Shown here one piece after another: positions 32,001 to 43,120 of a DNA stretch of 64,000 nucleotides. The position numbers were made by a program, and so were the translations under genes. Positions within the stretch are counted from its first letter, which is position 1. The number at the start of each line of letters is the position of its first letter. Origin of the DNA: Vulcanisaeta distributa JCM 11216 (GTDB lineage: Archaea > Thermoproteota > Thermoprotei > Thermoproteales > Thermocladiaceae); assembly GCF_001315985.1 (NCBI RefSeq), contig NZ_BBBI01000006.1, forward strand, positions 90,113 through 154,112, given 5' to 3'. Under the pieces are notes generated by a model. That model was not told the DNA's origin. It did not search any database and saw only the letters and a list, made by a program, of their open reading frames with translations.

Positions 32001-32405
32001 TTAAAACGGCATCACCACATTAATGCCCATCCTTCTCGCGACCTCTCCCTGTTTATTATCGAGCGTTAAAAGAGGTAAGCCCCCCCTGCTTATTGCTAAT
32101 GCTATGTATAACGTGTCGTATATGGTTATTTTATTATCTATCGCTATCGTGAATGCCTCATCGACGTACTTCTCCTCAGGCTCTATAATAATGTTCTTGC
32201 CAATTAACGACATTAATATGTCACGAAGCTTGATTGAGTACTCCCTAGTAATAATCCCTCTAATTTGCGCCCTCCAAATTGCGTTCATAACCTCCTTAAT
32301 TACATGATCAACAGAGACCGAGTTCATGACATAACCAATTAATGACCGCCAACCAGGCTCCTTAAGTATGAAGGCCGTTAATGCCGATGCATCAATCACC
32401 ATCAC
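32001..32405 (-). CDS. vapC: PIN-domain toxin (VapC)
   Basis: 134 residues. PIN motif MMVIDASALTAFIL with the first Asp, VIKEVMNAIW with the Glu, then YDTLYIALAISRGGLPLLTLDNK with the last Asp residues. It is probably a ribonuclease toxin. The start overlaps the antitoxin gene by 14 bases. The C7 (32080-32086) gives SRGGLPLLTLD where one Gly is usual. Confidence 0.85.
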   Translation of the reverse strand: MMVIDASALTAFILKEPGWRSLIGYVMNSVSVDHVIKEVMNAIWRAQIRGIITREYSIKLRDILMSLIGKNIIIEPEEKYVDEAFTIAIDNKITIYDTLYIALAISRGGLPLLTLDNKQGEVARRMGINVVMPF

Positions 32406-32628
32406 GGTCCTCCCTCACCGAACCCACCGAGAATCCCCCCCTGGGAACGCTTATTGGTATCTTCTCAAGCTCCTCAACGACACGCTTAATATTCTCCTCA
32501 GCCTCCAACTCCCTAATCCTCTCCTCAACAAACCTCCTCAACTCCTCAGCCCAGTTAACCCTGTCCTTAAACCTCTCCATCTTCTCCTTAATTTCCCTCC
32601 TAACCTTAAAACTAACGACACTAGACAT
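32392..32628 (-). CDS. vapB: CopG/RHH-like antitoxin (VapB)
   Basis: 78 residues. SSVVSFKVRREIKEKMERF is the strand-helix start of archaeal VapB antitoxins of the ribbon-helix-helix-like group. Charged helices (WAEELRRFVEERIRELEAEE) follow, then a tail IPISVPRGGFSVGS that should enter the toxin groove. It overlaps the downstream PIN gene. It differs from the AbrB-type VapB at 12583, so the two pairs are not duplicates. Confidence 0.8.
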   Translation of the reverse strand: MSSVVSFKVRREIKEKMERFKDRVNWAEELRRFVEERIRELEAEENIKRVVEELEKIPISVPRGGFSVGSVREDRDGD

Positions 32629-32831
32629 TATGATGGTATAGGTATACCAATTAATAAACCTATTGGTATACCATGCATGGATTACCTAGTGCTAATACCG
32701 GGACTGCATTAAGCCGTGGCGATGCAATAAATGACTAAATGCCATGAACACATAAAGAAACTGAGACCCCGATAAGAGGCATTTGGTAAGGTCGTGAGTT
32801 AGATTTTTAATCAGTATTGATATCGGTTTAC

Positions 32832-34259
32832 GTGCTAAGGAACCTCGGTGGTATTAGATTGAGTTCCGAGGCGTGGAGGTACCTTGCCGTTCTCGCGTCT
32901 ATATCAATAATTGCAATGTACGTGGAGATGGTTGTCATGCCATCCCTACCAACCATAGAAAGGCAATACGGCATAACAGAGTCGGAGGTCTCGTGGGTAT
33001 TGTCCTCGGAGACGCTGGCTGGTCTGGCCCTCGCGCAATCCTTGGTAAGTTGGCTGATAGTTACGGTAGAAAGAAGGTATTGCTAATTACATTGATTATC
33101 TACTTTGTTGCTGTGTTCTTCACGAGCATGGCACCGACATACCCAATCCTAATAATGCTCAGGACCATTCAGGGAATTGGACTCAGCATAAATCCTATTG
33201 GCTATACATTGCTTAGGGAGAAATTGCCGCCCAGGGAATGGCCTGTTGCCAGGGAATCATTGCATCAACATTCGCGATTGGGGCTGCCGTAGCATTACCA
33301 ATAGGCGCATACCTAGCCCAGTATTATTCCTGGCAGTTCGCGTATGAGACGGCATTGCCAATACTAGCCGTGCTAATACTCATGGCCTACTTAGTACTGC
33401 CTGAGTCCGAGGCGAGAGTTGGTGAAAGCATTGATTATGTAGGCCTGGCACTATTGGCGATGTCCTTCGTAATAATTGGTTACTCATTCACAGAAGCTCC
33501 GACCTGGGGGGGTTGGTTATCGGAGGATTTCTGGCTTGGCATTGCACTTGGGTTGGCCATATTGTTCCTATTTATTAATCATGAACTGTCCACGCAGAAC
33601 CCAATAATAAACATAGGCGACTTCGCAAACCCCCCCAACATAGCAGTGCCCCCCCTACTCTCGTCCTTTGTCGCTGGCTTTGGTATGTTCCTATCATTCC
33701 AGGCCCTTGTGTATATGTTTGAATTGCCTAAGCCCATTGGTTATGGCATGACAATACTAAGGACAGGCCTCACACTGGCGCCCATAGCCTTAATAATGCT
33801 CTTTGCAGGTCCATTATACGGCATCCTAATGAACACCGTTGGCTATAGAAGGGTGTTAATCATAACGTCTGGAATAGCGGCAATTGGAGGCTTACTGATG
33901 GCGACCACGGTTTACGTACATGAGTTAATGATCACGATAATCGTGATGATCATAAGCATGGTGGGCATAGCGGCATGACCGTGACCAGGATAACGTTATT
34001 AATATCATCAGCTTCTAGAGAAAAGATGGCTACAATGACCGGCACTAACACCGCCATGAGGCTCATGGGCAATACGCTAGGCCCAGTAATCGCGGGTTCC
34101 CTAGAGACCACCTACAGGACTCCACTACTCACCTACTACCTAAATGGCATGCCCATATTCTATGAGGTACCTGGTAAGGAATCCTTCGTACTATCCTTCG
34201 TGATAGCCGCGATCACGGCATTCATAGTAATGATAATGTCAACGAAGGTTACGAGATAA
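32832..34259 (+). CDS. MFS transporter, DHA2 (EmrB/QacA) type; several frame breaks
   Basis: About 475 residues with fourteen likely helices. First part LAVLASISIIAMYVEMVVMPSLPTIERQYG and TESEVSWVLSSE, typical of DHA2 drug exporters. Then LGKLADSYGRKKVLLITL (motif A), RTIQGIGLSINPIGYTLLRE, and a long hydrophobic C-terminal half. Breaks fall near 33035, 33240 and 33975 (GCGGCATG, lost A). None is on a long G run, but three in-frame G/C7 runs add residues (TWGGW, NPPN, VPPLL). GTG 32832 is preferred because ATTTTTAAT lies about 25 bases upstream; a TTG lies at 32817. Substrate unknown. Confidence 0.78.
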
Positions 34260-34300
34260 AACCTTAATAGCGTCCTCATAATGCATTACCCAATAATTTA

Positions 34301-35058
34301 ATGGCGGAGCCATGGCTTAATAAAGCGAGGAGATTTAGGGACTATGCGAGGGAGGACTTAGCGAATAATAGGTTTGACTCAGCTGCATTTTTTGCCCAGC
34401 AGTCCGTTGAGCCATTGATCAAGGGATTACTCATTAAGTTTAGCGGTTCAAGACCAATCACACACTCAACATATGAGTTACTTCAATACCTAGTGAAGAT
34501 CCTGAGTAAGGAGGTACCTCAGGAAGTTACTAGGTGCGCTGAATTACTTGAGCAACATTACGTCCAGGCGCGCTACTCAGATGCCAGGATTAACGATTAC
34601 AGGAGGTGGGAGCCGTTAGGCGTATGGACTTGGTGCGGGATTATGTACAGCAGGTGGTTGGAGGCATTAATTGAGGTTAGCAAGTGGAGGGAGACTAGGT
34701 TTAGGGAGGTGCTTAATGAGTTATGCCGTAAGTCCTTAGTCGTAGTCCTATTTGGTTCCAGGGCTAGAGGTGATAATACTCCGTTGAGTGATTGGGATTT
34801 AATGGCTGTTATACCCACTGGTGATTTTAGGATTGAGGTGAGGGATATTGGCAGGTGGTTTGGTTACCATTGAGTAGGTTGAATGAGGTTCTTGAGAGTT
34901 CCATGGTGATACTCGATGCCGTAACTGATGGTAAGGTACTTTGCGGCGATTCAAGAATCTTTGATGACATTAGGGATAGAGTGAGGAGGTACATTGAGGA
35001 GAGGGGGGGCTTGGTCAGGACTAAGAGTGATTGGTTCCCAAAGGACATAGTTAAATAG
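34301..35058 (+). CDS. Fused HEPN-nucleotidyltransferase (MNT) protein; one frame break
   Basis: About 250 residues. N-terminal HEPN domain: KARRFRDYAREDLANNRFDS, AAFFAQQSVEPLIKGLLI, then ELLEQHYVQARYSDA. The C-terminal minimal nucleotidyltransferase follows: SLVVVLFGSRARGDN and LSDWDLMAVIP, the GSx(n)DxD motif with the third acid further on. HEPN and MNT are usually two genes of a toxin-antitoxin pair, where MNT adds AMP to the HEPN RNase. Here both sit in one chain. The frame changes at about 34853 (RDIG then VVWLPLSRLNEV). No clear RX4-6H motif is visible, so RNase activity is uncertain. The gene lies directly before a second, broken copy of the same layout. Confidence 0.7.
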
Positions 35059-35082
35059 ATGTGGTACTGAGTAATCGAAGTA

Positions 35083-35807
35083 ATGAGTTTCCTAAGTCAA
35101 AGGGCCGAGGAATTTTTGGAGCAGGCGCGGTTTGCGTATGAACGAGGGTACTATGATCTAGTAATGTTTAATGTGGAATAATTTATACAGTTAAAACTTA
35201 AGTCATTATTGTATAACCTCGTTGGTGATTATTCACATACCCATGGATTAACCCAGCTCTTCATTGAATTAACAAAGATATTGAATAATAAGTGCAGTCT
35301 AAATGACTTTTACGTTAGAAATAGGAAGGTGGTTCTATTATTGGAGTTTGCGTACATAGCAAGTCGTTATATGCCACCTAGGTTTAGCAAGGATGATGCG
35401 GAGAGAGCACTTAACATGGCTCATGAGTTCAATGAGCTGGTTAAATGCCTACCCTACCCTCGTAGATTTGCTAATCGATATTAAGAGGATTAGGGATAGA
35501 ATCCTCGGTAACATTAATTATTACCTAGACAGAATTAAAGACGTGATGCTCAGGCTCGACCCTAATGCAGAATTAATGCTCATTGGCAGTTATGTACGTG
35601 GCAACTTCAAGCCTGACAGCGACGTTGATGTCCTAATAATTATCTGATGTGTATGGTGATGACCCACATAAGTACGTGGAATTAATCATGAATATCATTA
35701 AAGAGGTTCGTGATGAAGCACTCATGGTATTTGAGTTTCACGTGGTCAGTAGGAAGGCATACGATGAATGGTATAGCAAATTCATCGACATCTATAGGAT
35801 TATTTAA
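35083..35807 (+). pseudogene. Second HEPN-MNT unit, with nonsense codon and frame breaks
   Basis: The HEPN part starts MSFLSQRAEEFLEQARFAYE, then FNVE-stop-FIQLKLKSLLYNLVGDYSHTHG. The stop is TAA at 35179-35181, where CAA (Gln) would fit the family. It runs to about 35484. A frame change near 35450 leads to LVDLLIDIKRIRDRIL and the MNT core LMLIGSYVRGNFKPDSDVDVLII. A last break near 35642 precedes VYGDDPHKYVELIM and VFEFHVVSRKAYDEWY. Order HEPN then MNT is the same as in the gene before it, so this is a tandem pair. As written it is inactive. The nonsense codon is a substitution, not an indel. Confidence 0.6.
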
Positions 35808-36576
35808 ATACCCAGGTAATTACACGTGTGAACCTCAAGCCCTAACTTATCCTTAAGCACGTTAATGAGCTCACTCCCAGCACCATGAGGCAGCGTGAGC
35901 TTTAATACTCTATCCTCATACTTAATCTTAAATATGTCATAACTTGTCATACCAAACATCATATCAGGAATATTCAACTCACCAATGCAGATTATACTAC
36001 CATTAACTGGTATTTGAAGTTCCTCATTGGTGGCTGTCCTCACGTAAATATAATCTGAGTAAACTAGAATATCCTTAACCTCATTCTTCCTAGCCTGGAG
36101 TGCTCTCCTAGCACTCCTGATTATTAGGTAGTATGGTATGTATAAGCCGACTAAGATTAAGAGGATAACGGAATCGCTAAACATGAACCTACCATGCATG
36201 ATGTCAGTAGCAACCGCCCCCCCACTATTACGAACGTGATTATTGCCATGAATATTGTGTAAATGACCTCACCAGACTTAAAACCCTTACTAGGTGTGAC
36301 CAATGCGTTGTTAAATCCCCAAATCGCATTATGCGATTCAACATACTCCCTCCTCCTCTTGGTTCCTTTGTGTCCTGTATAGGCATATATGAGGAACCCA
36401 ACGCCTGGTATAATAATAGAAAGGGCGTAATTAAAATAAGTCCAGCTATGCGCGAGTATTGAGAATATCACTACAACAAGCCCAATGAGAATTAAGGCAA
36501 GGCTAAGCCTAATTAACGCGCCCGACTTGCCATCGCCATAGGGGCCAGGAGCAATAACAACGCTCATGGTAACCAT
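35804..36576 (-). CDS. Membrane protein with C-terminal PH-like domain; frame break at C7
   Basis: Two frames that join to about 255 residues. The N-terminal part has helices SLALILIGLVVVIFSILAHSW and YALSIIIPGVGFLIYAY, then KRRREYVESHNAIWGF and GEVIYTIFMAIITFVIVGG. The C-terminal part has a fourth helix VILLILVGLYIPYYLIIRS and a soluble domain DILVYSDYIYVRTATNEELQIPV...LKLTLPHGAGSELINVL, with the strand pattern of a PH-like fold. The join is the C7 run 36217-36223; five on the coding strand reads VGAVATDIMHGRF. The soluble domain resembles that of the next gene (36578-37198), so the two are paralogues. Function unknown. Confidence 0.6.
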
Positions 36577-36577
36577 C

Positions 36578-37198
36578 CTAACATGCTAAGCCCGGTCTCT
36601 CAATTCTGCCGAACTTGCCCATGTCCTTGACGACCCTCCCACCACACCAGTCAATCCTGGGCTTCCCAAAGTCAATATTGAGGACTTGGTTTAATCTCCT
36701 GCACTGTTCTGTATCAATATGGAGTATGTAATCCTCACCATAGTGGCTTATTTTCAACCACACCCTGCCTGGATAATATTGATAGTTCCAAGTCCAACCA
36801 GCACGTACTGAGTTTGAGCTTACATTAACTTGATATGGATATGAACTTAATGGTGATGCATACTTAACAACGCAGGGATTAAACTCCTCGATGGGTATTG
36901 TGACCTCATCCCCCCCCTTCACTGTTGCGAACCAGACGTAATCCTTATAGAGTATGAAGTCCTTAATGTATACCCTCCTTTCCTTAACGTTTTTTATTAA
37001 TTCCCAAATCTCAAGCGCCATGAATAACGCAAAGAATAATTGAATTAATGCCAACTCCCACAATGGTACGTGATACCGTTGAGGCAATAAATAGCCAATA
37101 CCATACCATAGTGCACTAGTGACAGCCATAGCAAGCACCATCTTCCCAACCTCACTACCGGCTGTAAATGGCTTGAGCTTAAGTATTGGCTCAGGCAT
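36578..37198 (-). CDS. Membrane protein with PH-like domain, paralogue of its neighbour
   Basis: 206 residues. Two N-terminal helices (VLAMAVTSALWYGIGYLL and LWELALIQLFFALFMALEIW), then RVYIKDFILYKDYVWFATVKGGDEVTIPI and RVWLKISHYGEDYILHIDTEQC. The block KDFILYKDYVWF matches KDILVYSDYIYV in the neighbouring gene, and ...TIPIEEF matches QIPVNG. ATG 37198 has a TATA box 23-32 bases upstream. It precedes the neighbour by one base, so they form an operon. No known family is recognised. Confidence 0.6.
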   Translation of the reverse strand: MPEPILKLKPFTAGSEVGKMVLAMAVTSALWYGIGYLLPQRYHVPLWELALIQLFFALFMALEIWELIKNVKERRVYIKDFILYKDYVWFATVKGGDEVTIPIEEFNPCVVKYASPLSSYPYQVNVSSNSVRAGWTWNYQYYPGRVWLKISHYGEDYILHIDTEQCRRLNQVLNIDFGKPRIDWCGGRVVKDMGKFGRIERPGLAC

Positions 37199-37220
37199 TA
37201 AAAAATAAGTAATAAATTAA

Positions 37221-37230
37221 GCTTTTAAAT
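37221..37230 (-). promoter_or_regulatory. TATA box for the PH-like membrane protein pair
   Basis: ATTTAAAAGC on the minus strand, 23-32 bases above ATG 37198. It lies in the 47-base gap after the end of the giant surface gene. Confidence 0.5.
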
Positions 37231-37245
37231 CTAATTTTTACTTAT

Positions 37246-40200
37246 CTATTTCGCATTAAAGTTTATCATTATTATCTGGTTACTATTTACCATAACTTTA
37301 TAAACATACGCACCGTACATATTCATAACATAATTAATTTCCGTACCATTAACATAAATTCCACTCAATGTGTAGCCTGTGTATGGCCATGTGTATATTG
37401 TGATTGTTGTGTTTATGGGTAGTTCTAGGTTTTCTGTTGTTGGTCCGTTGAGTATTAACTGTCTTTGGCCTAGGCCTGGTTCGTTGATTATTGCTATGAT
37501 GCCACCGCCGCTTGTTATGTTTAGTGCCACGTTCATCATCGGTTCACAATTGATTATCACGGTCTCGTAATTAGGCCCATAGCCTAGGCTTAACGTATTC
37601 GAAGGCTCATAGGTTATTGACGGGCTCGGGCAATTACCAAGACCCGTGACATTAAACATCACCGTAGTCCCAGGACCACCAACATAGGCAGGGCCAAAAA
37701 CCACCGAACCAACACCCGTATAATTAGCATACCAATTATCTGAAGCGTCTGAGTATATCATCCAATCGGCATAACTTGGAGCTATCACCCTTAGGTAGAG
37801 GTATGAAGATGGCGGTGGAATAGTCGCGGATACCGTAGGCGCTGATGGCATGATCGATGATGCGTATAATATGATGTTCCAGAGGTCGGCAGTGGGATCG
37901 CTATTGTTCATAACCCTAGTTAGTGTGGTTATGTATATGAAACCGTTTGAGTAGGTGGGCTTTGCGATTACGAAGTTTGGCATTGTGTAATTGTTTATCG
38001 ACAATAGTGCGGTGCCATTCCATGCATAAATACTCAGTGTAGATGGTCTATAGGCTATTACAAGTAATTTACCGTTAATTATACTTGGCCAGGCATATGC
38101 TTCAGACGGTGTTTGTATTTCTATTTTGCTTGTACCATTGACTATCGTTAATGTATCATTACTAAACGCATAGAATAAACCATTTACGAAACCAACATCT
38201 GAATAACCAATATATGGCTCAATATTTCTACTGAATACATTGACCACGGCGTATGTGCCGTTTAATAATTGAATAGCAACATTACCATTTAAGGCACCGT
38301 TTAATGCTGTAGCATTGGGTAATTGCATTGCCGTAATTAACTGACCAGTTAACGAGGTTACCAACAACTCCGTATTTGTATAGTTTAAGTTAAGCTCCGG
38401 CTCCCAAATTATGTATAAGTATTTGCCATCACTAGTTACCGAAAGCGCAACGCCATTATTCGTTATGTTAAATACCGGACCCCCCCAAGTACCATTAGGC
38501 TCAAGTACCGAGCCTTGGAGTATTACTGTTAGGTTATTTAAGCCGTAATTTCCATGTGGTACTGCGAACCAAGTCATCATTAGGGTACCATTAGGCAGCT
38601 GAATTAGAAGTGGTGATGCCACACCTAAGTCATTGAACTTAGGTAATGGTGCTGAGTATTCATACGTACCTCTGAATATAACGCCATTAATCCACGCATA
38701 ACCATTTGGTAACGTTACAGTATAGTAAATATACACTGAACCATTATACGGTGCTGCACTATAGGTATAACCTAAAGGCAGATTACTTGCTATTAAACCG
38801 TAAGTTGAACCATTAACCCAGTCACTAGCTCCCACTGCTTGCAACTGAAATTCTGAAGCAGCCTCCTCGAGTTGATGCTCTAACTCGGAAATTTCGGATT
38901 GAGTAATGGCACCCCCCCATTTATAAATTACACCAGGACCTAAAATAGTCACACTACCGCTCCATGAAATGATGATTATACTAACTGAAGCTCCTGCATT
39001 AAGCTCACCAACCAGTGCACCACCTTTTCCTGATAATGATGGATAAGCTTGATAATATTCACCAACTCCAGCGACCCCCTGTAACCAGGCATATACTCCT
39101 AAGCCTCCATCATCATATTGACTACCACCACCGAATAACGCGGTTATTCCAAAGGGTATAAAGCATGGCCATTAATTGAAAGAGCCACCGGTAAACCAAG
39201 AAACTCCTGCTGAGGATTATTTGTTGGCGTGAAGGTGAAATAAATGGTATTACTAAAAGCCACAGAAACTACTGGTATAAATCCTACCTTAATATTAACA
39301 ACCGGTATTGTCCAGGTCCATGGCGTAGGTATTATAAATGACGCAGCTGCTGAAAGGTCATTAAATACGCTAAAGCTTTGCAATTCAATACTGTAATTCG
39401 AATAATTTACGTATAAAACACCAGATGCACCAACTACCGCTTTAATATCAATAGGATATGATAGTACTTCTCCATGAAAAGTAAAGAGGTGGTACTTCCC
39501 AGAAATGTCTACAATTCCTGTTGAATTAAAATCAAATTGAACATAAATATTAAATCCACCAAATTCATATTCACCACTTAAGTATGAAGCCTCAATTTCC
39601 TTATGTGTTTCATTCCATTTAACATCAACGTTAGATACTATTAAGAACGTATTGTTATAAAGACCCACTCTTGAATATATTATTTTATACTCAAAACTTG
39701 CTTCTGTATTGTATAATGTTTTATTAGTGATTAAAGGATACAATTCTGATGCAGATAACACCGCATAATGAGTAAGAAGTAATATATTTACTATTAATGC
39801 TGGTGATTGCACTACCGTTACCGTATAGTTATTAGTTAGTATTTGTCCGCTAGGATATTTTGCTATTACCACTAGGTAGCCTTTGCCGGGTGGTAATTGA
39901 CCCATGTCTATTGTGTTGCTTTCCCACATGCCTATTGATGGGTTATACGTGAAGCTCACCGACTCATTATTGAGAGTTATGTATCCTGTGACACTTATTG
40001 GTTGTGAATTATCGATATTTGGCGCTTGTACGTAGAATACGTTGGGCTCATTAAAGCCCGTGAAGAAATATTCAATGTATTCTGAGTATATCTTGAATGA
40101 TGAGGATTCGTTGGTTGATGCAAATAGTATGTTTAGGGTTTCATTACCACTCACCGTGAACGTCCCAGTACTATTTAATACTTCGTAACCTGTTACGTTT

Positions 40201-41354
40201 GTGGATGCTGAGAATGTGTATGTGCCTGCTGGTAATGTGAAGGTTATCTCGTTCGTAGTAGAGGTCTTTGTAGTACCATTAACAGTAACGGACCAGGGAG
40301 CCCCCCCAGTGGGCAAACCTTCTTCAATAAACGTTACGGTATAATTAGTGGAAATCGTAATTGGCGTATACGTGATACCCTCCTCACCAACTGCCATAAC
40401 ACCCCAGTTTGCATACCAACCTCCTGTGTTTCCTGCTATTCCGAATGTGTATTGGCCTGGGCTTGGTGGTGTGAAATTACCATTTAGGCTGTAACTGAGT
40501 GATGCAACCTGCCCAGTATTTAAATCCTCAGCATAACCGCTTATGGTGTTGGTGCTTGGGTTGTAAGTTACCTCCACCATTATTAAGTCACCCGGATTAG
40601 GCTCAAAGGCTCCTGAACCAACGCCGTCGATGACATCGGTTATACCTGGTGTTGAGTTACCATTGCCAACGCCAATCCACACATTCCAATCACCACCATT
40701 CAACGGACCATACTGATAGCCATAACTCCACCACGGATTCCACTGAACCACTATGTATTCCGTGCCAGGCATTGCGTATGGGAATATTACACTACCCTCT
40801 ACGGGATAGCTATTTGGCTCACCTGAGTTCAACTCATAATACGGTATTGAGTAGTTTGATGCTGGGTTAGTTGTTGACCAACCGCTCGGCTTTATGAAGA
40901 GGTAGAATTCAAAGCCATCGGCTACCGATCCTACTGTACCTGTTGTGTACGTACCAACAAGCATTATTGTAACAGGGCCACCACTGTAGTGTCCGCTCCA
41001 GAACATGGCGCCTGCGGAGCCTGTTTGTGGTGGTACTAGTTCGAGGATTGGTTGGTTGCTGCTTATGCCTGCTAGGGACCAGTATTGAGAGGCATTACTA
41101 GGGCCGTAATAAACAGGGTAATTACCAACAGGCTGACCATTATAATCACCCTGATAAATATGAGGCGTGCACCAAACCTGACCAACCATTGTCAAATTCA
41201 TAACAACAACACCATTGCATTGCGATTGCTGTGCCATTACCATTGAGTTAAATACTATGAATATCAACATGATAATCATGATCATAATCTTTACTGTTCT
41301 TCTCAACGAAGTATTTAGGCTATTTATTCCTGAGTTGTGGGTCATAGTCAACAT
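37246..41354 (-). CDS. Giant secreted surface protein (about 1,370 residues); one frame break
   Basis: Signal helix VKIMIMIIMLIFIVFNSMVMA. The next part is Gly/Tyr/Trp-rich (WWSYGYQYGPLNGGDWNVW, YNPSTNTISGYAEDL), like a lectin or peptidase-accessory beta domain. Then comes an Ig-like unit FIEEGLPTGGAPWSVTVNG of the kind repeated in archaeal thermopsins and surface proteins. Further beta-rich segments follow, and a propeller-like series of SDGKYLYIIW and SNGFIYITTL strands. It ends in a second LNGPTTENLELPINTTITIYTWPYTGYTLSGIYVNG Ig-like unit. No C-terminal membrane helix is seen. The break near 39160 joins SINGHA to PCFIPFGITALFGGG. Many N-x-S/T sites suggest N-glycosylation. Function unknown; adhesion or S-layer association is possible. 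Confidence 0.7.
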
Positions 41355-41443
41355 AGTACATATTTATTTTTAAACTTTTCCTAATAATTGAAATTGAAAA
41401 TAGGTATTATTAGTATGGAAATGACGTAAATCTTGATAAAAAG

Positions 41444-41824
41444 TTATTCTAAAGTCTCTATATTCATGTTCTCCTCATAGGATATTATTGTTATTAACTC
41501 CAGGTCTTCATTACCAATATTCATTATTGAGTGCGGAGCGTTCGGCCTTACGAATATGCACATGCCTGGTTTTATGTCGATAGTTTCGTTATCAACAGTC
41601 ATCCTACCAATACCCCCCCTCAGCGCTATAAAGGTCTCTGCATAGGCATGCCTATGCAGTGGTGCCTTACCGCCGGGCTTAACCACCTGTCTTCTCACGG
41701 CGTATTTAGAGCCGTCGTCCTTACTCACAAGCCATTGGGTGTATACGCCCACGGCACCCCCCCTGATACTTAGTGGTTCCTCACGTACCTTCGTGATGTC
41801 ATTAATAACCTTATAACTTGGCAT
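41444..41824 (-). CDS. Cupin-domain protein
   Basis: About 126 residues from ATG 41824 (an upstream TTG at 41863 is in frame). Cupin motif 1 reads PLHRHAYAETFIALRGGIG and motif 2 PGMCIFVRPNAPHSIMNIG; the two His and the Glu of motif 1 and His of motif 2 are the metal ligands. Single-domain cupins act as isomerases, dioxygenases or sugar-binding proteins; no substrate is visible. Two C7 runs give IRGGAV and LRGGIG. It follows the PaREP1 gene on the same strand. Confidence 0.78.
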   Translation of the reverse strand: MPSYKVINDITKVREEPLSIRGGAVGVYTQWLVSKDDGSKYAVRRQVVKPGGKAPLHRHAYAETFIALRGGIGRMTVDNETIDIKPGMCIFVRPNAPHSIMNIGNEDLELITIISYEENMNIETLE

Positions 41825-41867
41825 GATAGTGTTATCCGACTTATGCTTATACGTATTTCCCAATTGT

Positions 41868-42393
41868 TCATGTTTGTTCGGACTTCATTTTCATGATCTT
41901 ATTGGTCTCGTTCACGATTCTCTCAATATACGGATATCTAATTCTCACGGCTTCAGCGTCTAACTTTGCCTCGTGAAATCCCCCCACACATGTAGTGCCC
42001 ATGCCCTGTCCCACGCTTCCCCCCCAAACCAATCACCAAGTCTCTCACTTATGGCTTCAACAGCCTTTTCCAACTCCGTAACGGTCCATCTGCCCCCCCT
42101 TTCATTTACCCTACCTAGTATGTTCTTTAAATCGTAATATTGAGCCAGGGCCTTAACGCACTCCTCAGCCGCTTTATAGAGCTTCTCGCTGGCCTGCACG
42201 GGGGGGTCCTTATCTATTAATTCCTTGCCTTCCTTTAGGTATTTATTTGCGAGTTCTATTCTCGCCTCAATCATGGCGCTTGGGTCTAGGTTTATTACTT
42301 TCATTAATGCATCAAGCACGGCATCCTCGGGATTAAGCCCCTCTTCTTTAATTCCTCGGCGATTATGCTTGGTATCACCACTTCCTCCGTCAT
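41868..42393 (-). CDS. PaREP1-family protein; two frame breaks
   Basis: About 175 residues: MTEEVVIPSIIAEELKKRG, NPEDAVLDALMKVINLDPS, then MIEARIELANKYLKEGKEL, SEKLYKAAEECVKALAQYYDL, SERLGDWFGGEAWDRAWALHVWGFHEAKLD. The ALHVWGFHE block is the PaREP1 signature. PaREP1 proteins are HEPN-like helical bundles found in large numbers in Thermoproteales; their role is unknown. The C-terminal break is at C6 41980-41985, where four C gives VWGFHEAKL. The N-terminal one is near 42340. A TATATAA lies 26-32 bases above the ATG at 42393. Confidence 0.72.
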
Positions 42394-42469
42394 TATATTT
42401 ATACCATGCCTAGGTGAATTATATAGCTTTGCGTAATTGTAGGCACATGAGAAATACTTAAAACCAGGC

Positions 42470-43120
42470 GTGATTGTTGGTGCTTCCGTGGACTTTGGAA
42501 TATTCATTGCAGCATTCGGCATAAGCCTGCTTGAGCTTTCAGAGGCCGGTGCAGTCACGGCTATTTACCAGGGAATTTACAGAGGCTTTAAGCCAGTACT
42601 CTACGCGATAGCCGGCGTACTCCTGGTGCTGGTGCCCACATTCACTGTTGGTAAGTACATCATTTACCTACCCCCCCTCGACTACGTACTGGCCGCCTCA
42701 GCAATAATACTGTTCTACTTCGGGTATAGGCTACTGAGGAGTGCGCGTAGATCGTTCAGGAAAAGCGGAAAGGGCAAGGGCGGTGAGGAGGAGCGTGGGG
42801 ATTTAGCCGTTGTGTTTACGGTATCTGCGATAGAGGCCTTTGAGGCTGCCTGGTACTTATCGCATTGATACCAAGGAGTTACTCATCAACCTCATAGGCA
42901 CTTTATCGGCCGCGGCATAGTAATTATCCTCACGGCAATAATTAAGGACCAGATCGCCAGGATTAGGTTACCGCACTTGAAGTACGTACTCTCAGCCCTT
43001 CTCTTTAGCTTGGGAACCCTGTGGGCCATTGAGGCGGCTGGAATTGACATAACCGACCTCGTACTAATACCATTCTTCCTAGCTTACCTAGGCATTAACT
43101 ATTTGATCATTAAATTATGA
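42470..43120 (+). CDS. Multi-pass membrane protein with internal repeat; frame breaks
   Basis: About 217 residues. Two halves each begin with an acidic helix: [20 protein letters not shown] and [19 protein letters not shown]. Hydrophobic helices follow each ([37 protein letters not shown]). The repeat resembles the duplicated carriers of the LysE/UPF0016/TerC type, but I cannot fix the family. A basic loop [15 protein letters not shown] lies between the halves. The frame changes near 42857 (lost C before CTGGTA) and again near 42895. GTG 42488 may be the true start, since TACTTAAAA lies about 26 bases upstream. Confidence 0.55.
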
